DNA from: Turritopsis dohrnii
Lineage: Eukaryota; Cnidaria; Hydrozoa; Anthoathecata; Oceaniidae
Direction of reading: 5' to 3'
Assembly: GCA_027922465.2 (NCBI GenBank)
Contig: BQMF02000017.1
Span: 1,178,001 to 1,242,000 of the forward strand
DNA: 64,000 nucleotides
The notes under the pieces are model-generated. The model made no database searches, was not told the DNA's origin, and saw only the letters and a list, made by a program, of their open reading frames with translations. Position 1 is the stretch's first letter. Every line of letters begins with the position of its first letter. Shown here in pieces: positions 46,201-55,821 of the stretch. Position numbers and translations under genes: made by a program.

Positions 46201-49200
46201 AGGTGTAAATGGAGGACTTCCATCATCAGCTTTCTTGTGAACTTTGTATAAGCCATAAAGTACTATAAAGTAGGTAATAATTTGGAAATGTTGACGTTCA
46301 TTATCAGTTTAGCCCCACTCAAATTGCTTTTGCTTTTGTCCAAGAAAAAACAATGGAAAATGGTCTTTCAAGGACCATGTCATAAAAAGTTACACTTGCT
46401 TTCCGTAATAGATTCTGCTGAATAAGTGTAATTTTAAATTAAAATTAAAGTTAGAATCAAAATTAATCCTGAAATTAGGTGTAATCTGTAATCCATAATG
46501 TAAGCAATAACAAGCCACTGCCATTTGTTGTTAAAACCGGTTTTAATACACTTGTAAAACTATTCATTTGAGAGAAAACAAAATATTGAGTAAAAGTAAA
46601 AAATTACCAGAGTAAGGCATAAAAAAGCATAATACTTAATCCTTTTATGTTATGGAATGTAACATCATAAGTGATAACTAGAATGTAATAAAGAAATGGT
46701 TCCTGTTTTGCAAAGCATAAATCAATTAGCCTGTTATTCACTGTTTGTGCCCAAATTTTAATAAAAATGTTTTATTATTTTTATCAAAATTTATGCTAAG
46801 CTTTTTTTCTATTGTTTTTTCCAACATGTTTAAGGCTTTTTGAAAATGGTTTTACCATTTTTGTTATCAAAATCCACTGGAGCGCCACTAATAATGATGA
46901 TGAAAAGAAATAGTTTATACATGTAAACATAACATTGAAAACATTAATGCAAACATGAAAAGTATTGTAATTTCATTATTGAATATTTGTTGCTTTTTCA
47001 ACTCATTATTGTCTATTGTTTTTCTTTCACAAAGAAAGAAGTAAATTCCTTCTCTGTCACTTGTTTTGCAAGAGGTAAAAGCAAAGGTAATTTGGGGGCC
47101 TTTTCTGAATTTTTGGGTCAGCTTGCATTTACAACAGAAAGGAACTCAGTGTTCATATTGGTTGAAGCTGCCTTCCATTCTGACATTTTTAAACATTGAA
47201 GTAGGTACCTGTCTATGGTCAACATTAAGATTTTGATCAAGAGCTGCAAGCTTTGGTAAATGGTGGATTTTGATTGAATTGAATTCTTCTAGATGTGTTG
47301 TAAATATGTTTTCTTTAAATGTTTTTGCAGTTATGTCAGCAAAGGTTTCACTGATTTCAAAGCTTTGTTTGATAGAGAATTGTCTGTTAATCATCATTCT
47401 TTTCATACTTTTAAGTTGCACATTTACTAAAATATTTATAATGAGTGACAATTGATCGAATAATTATATTAATATTGATTAATTAAAGAAATATCTTGAT
47501 ATGTGACATTCCAGGGGATTTTGATAACAAATGTAAAACGCTATGTAGTTGTATAACATTCTAACATTGTTCAATGATATCCGCACACAATTATTCTAAC
47601 AATTTCTATTATTCTTTCTTTTGTTCTTTTTTTTGTTCTTTTTATTTTCACTGATGACTATTGTATAGTGAAGTGTAATTGAAAACATATAACATAAAAT
47701 TGGAGTCAAACATCAATTCTAATGAAAATCTTGGAAATGTTTCATGATAAGTTTTTTCTTTATCTGATCTGTGTGTAATCCTGGTGTTTAATTTTAATTA
47801 ATGTTTAATCTTACACATTCAAAACAAATCAAAGAAATCATTTTCTGAAGACATTATGAAAATAAAATTTTAGGGTTAAATTCTGTTCAGTGCAATTCAA
47901 TTTTTGTTATTTCTAGCATTCCATTATGGGTCGGTGTATTGATAACTATTTTCGACACTTTCGTATTTCTTTTCCTGGATAAATATGGTTTGCGCAAGTT
48001 AGAAGCTTTTTTTGGTTTCTTAATCACTTGTATGGCAATAAGCTTTGGTTATGAGGTACCTTTGTTTATCCTACTAATGTATTGTTTGCAGCAGTTGGAT
48101 CTTGTATATTAAAAACTTAATTTTTTAGTATTTTATTGTACTTCCTGATCAAGAAAAGTTACTGAAGCACATGTTTCTACCAACTTGTGAAGACTGTAAT
48201 ATGAATGTTGTAAAACAAGTATGTAAACTATTTTCAAATTCAAGTTTCTTTCAATTTTTTCCTGACAGTTTGCTAATGTGAATTTGCATCAGCAATGTTG
48301 AGTGAAAATTTGTTATGTGTAAAGTAATAGTTAATAGTTTTCCATCCCTGTTCAATATTAGGTTTTTACTGTTACATTTGTAGGCTGTGGGTGTTGTAGG
48401 AGCAGTCATTATGCCACATAACTTTTACTTGCATTCTGCTTTAGTGAAGGTAAACCTTATTTTAAGTTGACTTATTCTCTATTTTAATAGTTGGTGTATG
48501 TCTGATAATCGACTGTTATATAACTAAGTAATAAGTAATATAACTAAGAGTTGCATTGTGCTGACGTCAGTAATGAGTATTAGAACAATAAGATAATGTG
48601 GTAAACTAATAAGATTACATATGATAGTTCTCTAGTGGTAATTCCTCGTGAAAAGCAGCTGACTTTATTCGTTATTACTCCTGGAATCAGACTTCCAAAT
48701 TACATCTGTTATTAAGCAATTGCTCCATGCATTAGTGAAAATAATCATACACATCATTGTCACTGTAAAATTTTATATAAACAAACAAACAAATATAAAT
48801 GAACAAACAAGTTCAGCATTAAAAATTCTTTAAGACTCAAAAGCTCTCCCTAGGTGAATTCCTTGTTTTCACCTTGTTCTGGCAGTTCCTGATACATAAT
48901 ATGATATCAAAATTTGAGTCATCTGGGCTTGAATGAGCTTACATCATCAGTAATACACTCATTGAATAAACAAATTAAAAGCATCACAAGTGGACTGAAA
49001 CAGATATGTGACTGTCCTGGTGATTTTGATAAGAAAATAATAAAACGTTTTTCAAAAAAACATTTAAACGTTGCAAAAACAATAGAGAAAAACGTTAGAG
49101 AAAAACGTTAGAAAACGTTTTTACAAAATTTAAAAAACGTTTCAAGAATTCGATAGAGAAAATATTTAAATGCTTAGTAAAACATTTTATGCAGTTACAT

Positions 49201-52200
49201 TAAAAACATTTAAACATTTTATCTTTGAAAACGTTTTATTGTTTAAAAGCATTGTATCAGTTCAAAAAGAACCTAAAAAAGATATACTGAACACAATCAT
49301 TTTCACTCATACTTCGACCGCTATTTAGCTAGAAAGATGACACTAAAGGCTGGTTTCCACTTCCTTCGCTGTGGTCGCACGTATGAGCAAACTAGTTTTT
49401 GTTTGAGTTGTGTGCGAATGAAGTGGAAACGGGCCTTTAGTTGAAATTTTTGGGGTTTAATCCGGTAGGTCATAGGGCCGCTGCCGCTGATTGGGCGAAT
49501 TAGGTCATGTGACAGCCAATGGCCCCAGAACTTGAAAACCTTATCAAAACGAAGTCCATAAAGATTACTAAAAACATTACGAAGCAATTTGATTAAGAGT
49601 CCATCTTCATTTTGTGAAAGTGAAATGTCTCCTAAAACAGAATAATTGAAGCCGGTTTTCCACTAGGCGAATTTATTCGCGCGAAGCGACTTTTTTCGCG
49701 GCGAAAAAAGTCGCGGTAAAAAAAATTGATTTCCACTAGCAGTACGAAAGTGCGCCAAAAATCAAACCATTTTGTAAACATGAAAAGAACAAGACGTTCA
49801 TTTCTGTTAAGAAAACTCTTTGTAATAAAGTTATTATAACTTCAAAAATGCAAGAAAAGAAAAGAAAAATATAAAAAGAGATATTGGGTACGACGCCTAT
49901 ATCAGGAGCGTAAAACAGGGTTTACACATTTCAGGTAATTGAAGAAACTTTGAGTTGCTTCCACAAATCGCATGATTGTGTAGGCAACTTTTTAAAAACA
50001 TGCTTTTAATTGTTTAATTGTTAAACGGAAGTCTCTATTGTTTTCAACAAACTCATTTGATGAATTGAAAGAAAAAAAAACATCTTTTTTGAAGAAACTT
50101 TGTTCATAATAAAATAGTTGTTCCATCAAAAAAATTATGAAGAAATTTGAACGTTCAGCTGAAACAAAAAAAAAGCATTCCAAAAACACTCCTTTCTTGA
50201 AGCCACAGCTTTGCTCAAACGGTTCTTTTTTCCTCTTTTCTTAAAACGTCTTGTTAATTAAATTTAACTGAAAATTTATACAGTTATACGGACTTGTAAT
50301 GTTTCTTAACTAAAAATATATCAATAATCAATCAATCATTAAATAAATTAAAAACTTCTTGCTAGCACGACGAGATGGAGCAATCTGATTGGCTTGCGAC
50401 TTTTTTCGCCACAAAAAGTAGAAATGGATTCTACTTTTTTTTTCGCTGAAGCGAATCGCTGACTTCAGCATGATATGACGCAATATCACTACTGCGCATG
50501 CTTAGCGGCGAAAAAAGTCGCTTCGCGCGAATAAATTCGCCTAGTGGAAAACCGGCTTAAGGTTTTGCCAGATCTGTTTCTATAAAAATTAGCCGTTTTC
50601 AACGACTTACATTGAGTGAAAATACATCTTTACGAAAATAAACATAAAACTTTTCCCCAAGGATTTACCAAAATAGCAATTCTATCAAATTTGTTCTATT
50701 ATAGAATTAATAGAATTATAATGGACGGTTTCTATTTGTAGAAACTTTGAAATTTTAAAACATTGACGTCATTAAACTCAATCAAAACAAAAGAACGCAC
50801 CTTGTTCATAAAGTAAAAGATGAACAGTTTTTTATTTATAGCTGGTTTTAATAACGAACTTTCCAAAAATGGCACATTCGAATGTGAAAAATTATAAACA
50901 AACCACCAGAAACTTCTTCCAACAAAACTTGTTTACGGTTATAGCGGTAATCCAATGATATCAATATCTGTTAGACGATCACTAATGATTAATGTCAATG
51001 TTTGTTACTAGAAAACGTTTTGAACAAAGTGAAAAGCGTTTAAACGTTATAAAACATTTTATCATTTGTTTCGAAATCCCCTGGAGAGTCACATATAGAA
51101 ACTATATGCAGGCCTTGTCAGGGAGAAAAAGGCCGGCGTGCGACTACTGCACGCCTGAATTGAAAAATTCAAAAATATGCTGTGCGATCATCGCAAATGG
51201 TCTGATTTTTAGGCGTGCGATGGAGTGCGATGCTTAAAAATTTAATAAACCCCTTTAAAAAATTTATGTACATTCTTCTAACATAAAAAACAGCTGGTAC
51301 TATCTAGACGCAGTGGAATGTATTTAAATATTTGTTTACTTTAAAGTACCAGTTGTATATCAAAAAGGCTTTTATTAATCTTATCCTTGAAAGAAAATTT
51401 TTCTATTTAACGATGTCGCAATGCCCTGTCGTCCAGACTTTTCTTAAGCTGCTTGATAACTAATGAATTTTTATTCCTTTTCTCAAAAGAGCAAGCTGAA
51501 ACACACATGACGCTTTTAAAGGAGAAATACAAAAGCAAACTTTTGAAAATAATTTTTTCCTTAATAATGGTTACATTACATGTATGATAAAATGTGTTCT
51601 TAAACAGATTGCTTGTCTGCGTTTCTTCTTATATTTTAACGATCTCGCTGCAGTCTTTTCTATATGTAAATCAGTAGCAGTGTGCATAGTGTGCACCCCG
51701 TTCGTTTTCTTTAGGTGGGACTTGGAAATTTTTGGATTTCAGGGGGGGGAAAACAGGATTAGGTGGGACCTACTTTTTTCAGGTGGGACTATCGTGGTTT
51801 TGTAATAAAAATTGAAATGTGTCATCAATTAAAGTGCATCATCAATTTTTTCTGTTTCTCAACAAGAACGAAGGAATTTGTCTACCATTACATTTGAAGC
51901 TTTTGATTTGTTTTTTTTTTTAATTATAAGACAAGGATAGTAATTGCAAGGCAAATGGGTACTGCAGTTATGCCTTTTTAACCTTTAGAAAACTGTTTTA
52001 CAAACTTTCAATCACCCATCCTAGGACTCGAACCTAGAAACAACTACTATCTTTTTAACTCATCTGATTAAAAACTCTTGTGAATCTACTCTGGTGGCTT
52101 TGGCTTTATCTGTTATAATACGTCTCTTGCTAAACTACTAGTACAGAGCTTTTTCTGAGCAGCCAAATATATCTTGTAAGCTTCTTTTTGTTCATATTTT

Positions 52201-53908
52201 GTTGACATAGTACTTTTACTAAACATTGAAATCTAGAGGATATATCTTGTATAGTTTCTTGTATTGTACTTAGAAGATATATGTTTCTGCTTCCTAAATT
52301 CTGCTGGGAATTCAAAATTTTCAAAATTTAGGTGGGGGATCTATGAAGTGGTGGGACCATGCACGATTGATTTTAGGTGGGGGTTTTAACTTGTGCTGGG
52401 ACCTCATTTTTTTGGTGGGACCTGGACCCCCCTTGCACACTATGGTGTGATAGATTGCGTAGCGATGTCATACACCTACTTTTTTCAATCTTTAAATTTG
52501 TGTACTATTGTAAAGAGAGCTGGAAAGGTGCTTTTTAATTTCATTGAATAACACGAAAACGAGTCTTGCTGGTACCACTTTTGTTAGGTGAAGAAATGAA
52601 TTTGTATAATGAAGGAATTTCAAAATTACCTTAGCAACCATGATCATTCTTCCTAGCAACAACAAAAATGAATAATCACTTAATATTCCTAAGTTATCTT
52701 TCGTTGTCAATTGAGTACGAACACTAATATAATACATTGAGGATGTTCTTGGAGTTCATTCTAACATATGAAAGAGTATCTACGTGTACGATTGAAAGCG
52801 CATCTTAAGTAACTCTAGGAATGTTATAGCAATAGCGCGCCTCATAATGAGAAGACTGTCACCAGTCATCTCATTGAAAGATTTATTCTCTAGCCACAGA
52901 AGACATTAGGTTTAAACATTATGAGAAAAGAAAAGTTAAGACTGCGAGAGTTGAGCTTTAAAGTATTGTTGCCAGTCCTTGTGTTTAGTTTAAAGTTAGT
53001 TTAAAGTTTAAACTTGCCTAAACATTTTTGTTTGTAAAAAATTAGACATACACAATTTAAGTAAAAAATCAAACACACACACTTAAAAACATTAGGCTTG
53101 TAATCATTTGCACGTCTCGAAGAATTCAAGAATTCATTCCTCTTCTGACAAGGGCCTGATATGTGACAATGGATTTTGATAACAAAATTATTTAAGAAAA
53201 TAACATCAATAAATGAAAGTTTACAATTTAAAAACTTATTACTGTGGTTTCATGTAAAGCAATAGCCTTATTTACGTATGAATAAAACTTTGTCTATATA
53301 TTATTATCCAAATCTCTGTCTGTTTGTTTGTTTATCTGTCATGCAGAATGGTAGATATGAGCTGTGAGAGAAGTTATTTTCTCTTTTTGTGTGCGATGTG
53401 TCAGTGTGAAACCAATTCATTGACACCCAAATCGAACCCATCATTTAGAGGAAATTGTCTCCGTAACCAATAGGGATAACTGATGTTTTGGAGGCTCCAT
53501 GATACAGACGATGTGGTTGCGAAAAATTTGGGCCTAATTTTTTTGAGGGGATGGGTCTGTGGCGTCATCAAAATCGTTGATTAACGATATCTCTGTAACG
53601 GTTGGTTGTAGCAAAACAATCCCACACTTTTTGTTCAATGTTTTGAGCTCTGCATGGGTACACATTCCGTTGTCAATTCCTTAACTTTATTTTTCATGAA
53701 CTCTTTGGATGACACAACTCGGGCTGAACATGGGCAGCTAGTTTGCCTTATTTACCTAAACAACGTAAATAGGTATCCTTTTTAAGGATAATCTCTAACA
53801 TATTTGGTCAAAAATACCAAATTTTTTTTTCAGCATTTCCTATGTAATTGCCTCCACAGTGAGCGTAAGCTTAAGTTTCACGAGAAAGGCAAAAGTCAGT
53901 TTTCGATT

Positions 53909-53943
<35 letters not shown>

Positions 53944-55821
53944 ACTTTTCATTTCTTTTTCCTAATTTGTTATTATTATGTATTAGTATAAGAAAAAACA
54001 ACAGTTGTTTTGTTTGTACTCAAAGTTTCATGCCTACATCGCAGACAATCTTCAGCAAATTAAACCGTTAAATAAAAGACTACAATGTGATGGTTTCATT
54101 GAACTGGCGTCAGTCATTGAGTCCGTGTTTGATTATCAATTGGTGTTTTCTTCGATGTCTGCACTCTGCCATTATTTTATTCCACTTGTTGAGAAGGTTT
54201 TCATACAGGTAGTTTGTGATTTCGTACTTTTCACATTAGCACAGTAGGCAATGTTTTGTTTTTGGTGAATATGCCCTGGCTTGTCTTATTATTGTGTCAA
54301 TGCATAGGCTGAAAATAAGCATTTTTCAGGCCAATTCCCGCATGTGCAAAATATGGGGAAAATCAAACCCCCTGAACTTCAAAGTACACACTCATACTAT
54401 TGACCACTGACATGCCCTGATGAATTCCCACCACACCCATTTTTATCTAGTCACAGGGAAAGTCCAAAATTAAGGGTCAATGCATAGGCTGAAAATAAGC
54501 ATTTTTCAGGCTAATTCTTGCATGTGCAAAATATGGGGAAAATCGATTCCCCTGAACTTCAAAGTACACACCCATACTATTGACCACTGACATGCCCTGA
54601 TGAATTCCCACCACACCCATTTTCATCTAGTCACAGGGAAATTCCAAAATTAAGGGTCAATGCATAGGCTGAAAATAAGCATTTTTCAGGCCAATTCCTG
54701 CATGTGCAAAATATGGGGAAAATCGAACCCCCTGAACTTCAAAGTACACACCCATACTATTGACCACTGACATGCCCTGATGAATTCCCACCACACCCAT
54801 TTAAATCTAGTCACATGGAAAATCCAAAATTAAGGTTCAATGCATAGACATACACTGTTGGTATTTCTTTTTCTTTCTGATTTTCCAATATTCTGCAGAG
54901 AGTGTTGTGTTTTTAGCTTTAGCTAAAAATGTCCCCACACTCAAGCATTCCAATTTGCATACACATCAAGCTATACATTGCAAGCTATACAACAGAAATA
55001 AAAATAAATTTTGTTTGAAAACAAATGTTTTGTTTTATTGTGGGCCTGGTAAGTGGCATGCTTATATGCTTAAATATTTCGACAAAGCCAGTTTTTTAGG
55101 AAGCCTCAAAGCTGCTCAACACTCACTCAAAATCGTTTTAGAACTGTCTCGCATTATGATCACAAGACGAGTAGCATGGAGGCTCCAGTCATAACACTTG
55201 TAACATTAAAAGCATTGAAACAGGCATAAAATAACGCCCTTCATTCAAAGAATTGACATGATGGCATCAAATGAACTTCATGACAGAGTCGATAATTCGA
55301 AAACTATTTAATCGGCCAATGGTCATTTAAAGAACAAGCAACCTTTTAGCCAGTCAAAAGAATCTATTAGAAATCTCTGTTTCAATGTTAGCATACGAAC
55401 TTCCTAAATAACATAATATAATTTGATAATAAATAAATTAATAATAAATAATAAATAAAATGATAAATAAATTAATAAATAAGGAATGACTCCCTCTTAC
55501 AGTACCATGCTTTGAAATGGGAAAAAAAGCAGCTAATAATTGTATACCACTGTGTAACGTCAACACAAAAACAGAAACTGACATTCACGTATCTTGTGAA
55601 ACTACTGTGCCTCCTCGTTTGCTTACGCTTGCTGCAGGGGCAATGAAAAATGGTTTATTCCTCATTCATCTTTGATATGTAATTGCCAAGTATTGCATAA
55701 AAACCTTTTAGCCAGTTATTAGGGTTGATTACAACAATTATATTGCTTTAGTCTAGAGATATCAAAAGATCCAGTAAGAAAGCTGTCAAAGAAGCCAACA
55801 TTTATTATGGTATAGAATCTG
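34099..55821 (+). CDS. SLC11 (NRAMP) divalent-metal transporter, partial gene, eight exons
   Basis: The exons join in one frame at GT-AG sites: 34099-34224, 34428-34475, 34620-34751, 46054-46100, 47917-48055, 48129-48218, 48384-48449 and 55752-55821. They encode the first half of an NRAMP/SLC11 proton-coupled Fe/Mn transporter of plasma or endosomal membrane. It includes the TM1 signature with the metal-binding DPGN ([20 protein letters not shown]), the TM3-TM4 region ending [11 protein letters not shown] and [20 protein letters not shown]. The TM6 MPHN follows ([18 protein letters not shown]). The conserved order and spacing match animal DMT1. The N-terminal exon(s) and everything after TM6 are missing; no 3' exon was found to 64000, so the next intron exceeds 8 kb or the gene is broken. 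Introns up to 11.3 kb are filled with transposons. Confidence 0.93.
34428..34475 (+). CDS. NRAMP exon b (TM2)
   Basis: A 48-bp mini-exon, [16 protein letters not shown], in phase 0, between ATATTTTAG and GTAATG. It matches the LLW.LLLAT..GLLLQ segment of animal homologues. Confidence 0.9.
34620..34751 (+). CDS. NRAMP exon c (TM3-TM4)
   Basis: 44 codons beginning [18 protein letters not shown] and ending [10 protein letters not shown]; donor GTACCA. The RLG.VTG..LAEVC block is diagnostic for SLC11. Confidence 0.93.
34752..35823 (+). other. Start of NRAMP intron 3, no gene
   Basis: AT-rich intron sequence. The ORF at 35038-35274 lacks motifs. No exon signal. Confidence 0.4.
35824..37323. mobile_element. 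TTAA-flanked F element (Kolobok/piggyBac-like), with satellite insert
   Basis: Ends AGGGAAATTAAGCCTT and AAGGCTTAATTTCCCT, with TTGA on the left (one change from TTAA) and TTAA on the right. Compared with 7804-8330 it contains an extra block, about 36096-36690, made of a 127-bp satellite. It carries the core block ATGGAAACCGTCC and a TGACGTCA site (35994). Confidence 0.75.
36240..36620. repeat. 127-128-bp satellite, about three diverged copies
   Basis: GGTGCTGATTTCGAATTTGA recurs at 36306 and 36433 with CAGGTTTGACTAAAATTGG between. The same satellite forms a longer array at 61780-62250. Confidence 0.8.
37472..39124. mobile_element. TTAA-flanked G element (Kolobok/piggyBac-like)
   Basis: 1653 bp with ends AGGGGAAGTTCGGTCTAAT and CGAACTTCCCCT, flanked by TTAA (37468-37471, 39125-39128). 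It contains TGACGTCA palindromes near both ends (37660, 38961). A 113-codon + ORF at 38138 has no recognisable domain. Confidence 0.75.
39173..40543. mobile_element. GTGAC-family element, ATTAACGATA subfamily, copy A
   Basis: 1371 bp, flanked by AAAT (39169-39172, 40544-40547). The first base of the left end is changed (TTGACG). Arrays of ATTAACGATA/TATCGTTA fill both subterminal zones. AACAAT lies at 39242-39247, 69 bp in. The core module is on the minus strand at 39960-40090. Nearly identical to 59529-60908. Confidence 0.87.
40880..41455 (+). pseudogene. Transposon coding remnant, unidentified
   Basis: One frame runs from 40880 to 41192 with a single TAG near 40961 and reads as normal protein, for example [20 protein letters not shown] and [21 protein letters not shown] shifted frame takes over and continues to TAA 41453-41455 ([36 protein letters not shown]). 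The composition and length suggest a frameshifted exon of the element's own transposase. I recognise no catalytic motif. Confidence 0.35.
42296..43036. mobile_element. TTAA-flanked F element, copy 2
   Basis: 741 bp with ends AGGGAAATTAAGCCTT and AAGGCTTAATTTCCCT and intact TTAA on both sides (42292-42295, 43037-43040). A shorter relative of 35824-37323 without the satellite. TGACGTCA at 42460 and again near 42867. Confidence 0.85.
43443..44240 (+). pseudogene. Coding remnant split by a hAT-like MITE
   Basis: 43452-43524 reads [20 protein letters not shown] onward. Sequence after the MITE, from about 44172, reads [20 protein letters not shown]. Both look like protein and lie within the 4.37-kb element, so they may be further pieces of its transposase. 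Identification is not possible from what I can see. Confidence 0.3.
43525..44171. mobile_element. hAT-like MITE, CAGTGTTGCAAATAA ends
   Basis: Ends CAGTGTTGCAAATAA and TTATTTGCAACACTG, followed internally by a second inverted pair, TTGGTCGGTCAAAAT / ATTTTGACCGACCAAAG. The terminus is the classic hAT form. No matching 8-bp duplication remains, so it is old or was rearranged. Confidence 0.7.
45221..46053 (+). other. NRAMP intron 3, 3' part
   Basis: AT-rich, no gene. The 46044-46053 region carries the T-rich acceptor for the next exon. Confidence 0.4.
46054..46100 (+). CDS. NRAMP exon d
   Basis: 47 bp, [15 protein letters not shown], acceptor TATTTTTCTAG and donor GTATGT, ending in phase 2. 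It continues directly from GSDMQ of exon c, as in animal homologues. Confidence 0.92.
46290..46888. mobile_element. Decayed GTGAC-family element
   Basis: The right end, AAAATCCACTGGAGCGCCAC, is degenerate. ATTGTT at 46811-46816 is 72 bp from it. The body at 46440-46580 matches 24490-24610. The left end is lost. Confidence 0.6.
46987..47199 (+). pseudogene. Coding-like remnant, unidentified
   Basis: After FTKKE the frame reads [20 protein letters not shown] then [17 protein letters not shown]. It is not part of NRAMP and has no recognised domain. Support is composition only. Confidence 0.2.
47503..47560. repeat. Solitary left end of the GTGAC family
   Basis: ATAT followed by GTGACATTCCAGGGGATTTT and ATAACAAATG, then unrelated AT-rich sequence; no partner end found. 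Confidence 0.6.
47917..48055 (+). CDS. NRAMP exon e
   Basis: 139 bp beginning [20 protein letters not shown] and ending AISFGYE; donor GTACCT. It completes the codon split with exon d. Highly conserved [16 protein letters not shown] segment. Confidence 0.95.
48129..48218 (+). CDS. NRAMP exon f
   Basis: 30 codons, [20 protein letters not shown] and CNMNVVKQ, in phase 0. It corresponds to the variable extracellular loop with the P.C..C pattern of animal DMT1. Confidence 0.9.
48384..48449 (+). CDS. NRAMP exon g (TM6, MPHN motif)
   Basis: 22 codons, [20 protein letters not shown] then VK. The Met and His of MPHN take part in metal and proton handling in the family. Donor GTAAAC. Confidence 0.95.
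49008..51092. mobile_element. GTGAC-family element, AACGTTTAAACG subfamily, inverted
   Basis: Runs from GTGACTGTCCTGGTGATTTT to its inverse, flanked by ATAT (49004-49007, 51093-51096). AACAAT at 49078-49083 is 70 bp from the left end. It contains the approximately 100-bp MITE at 49342-49441 and the nested 49650-50557 element. The core module is on the minus strand at 50705-50755. Confidence 0.85.
49650..50557. mobile_element. Nested element with AGCCGGTTTTCC ends (TAA duplication)
   Basis: Long inverted ends, AGCCGGTTTTCCACTAGGCG then AATTTATTCGCGCGAAGC, repeated inverted at the right. Flanked by TGA on the left and TAA on the right. The homologous uninterrupted site in the element at 3925-3945 shows AAATTAAGG, so the target was TAA and the left copy mutated. 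GCGAAAAAAGTCGC palindromes lie inside both ends. PIF/Harbinger-like by duplication size. Confidence 0.8.
51685..52444. mobile_element. CATAGTG element, copy 2
   Basis: 760 bp, flanked by GTGTG (51680-51684, 52445-52449). The outer parts match copy 1 closely, including the minus-strand ORF 52130-52324. The middle (about 51893-52107) is unrelated to copy 1 and contains a tRNA-like T arm. Confidence 0.8.
52012..52090 (-). ncRNA. tRNA-like / tRNA-derived fragment
   Basis: On the minus strand CTAGG-TTCGAGT-CCTAG forms a perfect 5-bp T stem with a pol III B-box (GGTTCGAGTCC). The upstream part does not make a convincing D arm or acceptor stem, so this is a decayed tRNA or the head of a tRNA-derived SINE rather than a functional tRNA. 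Confidence 0.4.
53163..53250. repeat. Solitary left end of the GTGAC family
   Basis: ATAT then GTGACAATGGATTTTGATAA and AT-rich sequence, directly abutting the hAT-like element. No partner end. Confidence 0.5.
53455..53700 (-). repeat. Inverted, diverged copy of the 9261-10170 repeat
   Basis: Shares CAATAGGGATAACTGA, GGCGTCATCAAAATC, ATATCTCTGTAAC and TGTACACATTCC-like blocks with the inverse of the repeat at 9.3-10.2 kb. Confidence 0.5.
53911..53941. repeat. (CAT)n microsatellite
   Basis: About ten uninterrupted trinucleotide copies. Confidence 0.9.
54298..54846. repeat. 180-bp satellite, three copies
   Basis: TGCATAGGCTGAAAATAAGC recurs at exactly 54301, 54481 and 54661, and the array stops at 54846 in a fourth partial start. 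The copies differ at only a few positions. The array lies within the 7.3-kb NRAMP intron between exons g and h. Confidence 0.95.
54907..55194 (+). pseudogene. Coding-like remnant, unidentified
   Basis: The later part of this frame ([47 protein letters not shown] end) has normal protein character. A neighbouring frame at 54020-54230 ([20 protein letters not shown]) is similar in kind. Neither belongs to NRAMP and I cannot assign a family. Confidence 0.25.
55752..55821 (+). CDS. NRAMP exon h
   Basis: 70 bp, [20 protein letters not shown] then IES, acceptor TATTGCTTTAG and donor GTGAGT, ending in phase 1. It matches the cytosolic loop before TM7 of animal homologues and continues from SALVK of exon g. 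Confidence 0.9.

Larger units (their letters stand above)
51109..53158. mobile_element. hAT-like element with CAGGCCTTGTCAGG ends, copy 2
   Basis: Ends CAGGCCTTGTCAGGG and CTTCTGACAAGGGCCTG, flanked by ATATG (51104-51108, 53159-53163). Carries GGCGTGCGACTACTGCACGC-type palindromes near the left end and the CATAGTG element 51685-52444. Inverted relative to 22409-23406. Confidence 0.7.

Noticed and set aside
52012..52090. Functional tRNA gene
   Set aside because: Only the T arm and B box are convincing; no matching acceptor stem or D arm could be paired.
53859..54071. Serine-rich ORF
   Set aside because: The Ser run is the (CAT)n microsatellite read in another frame.
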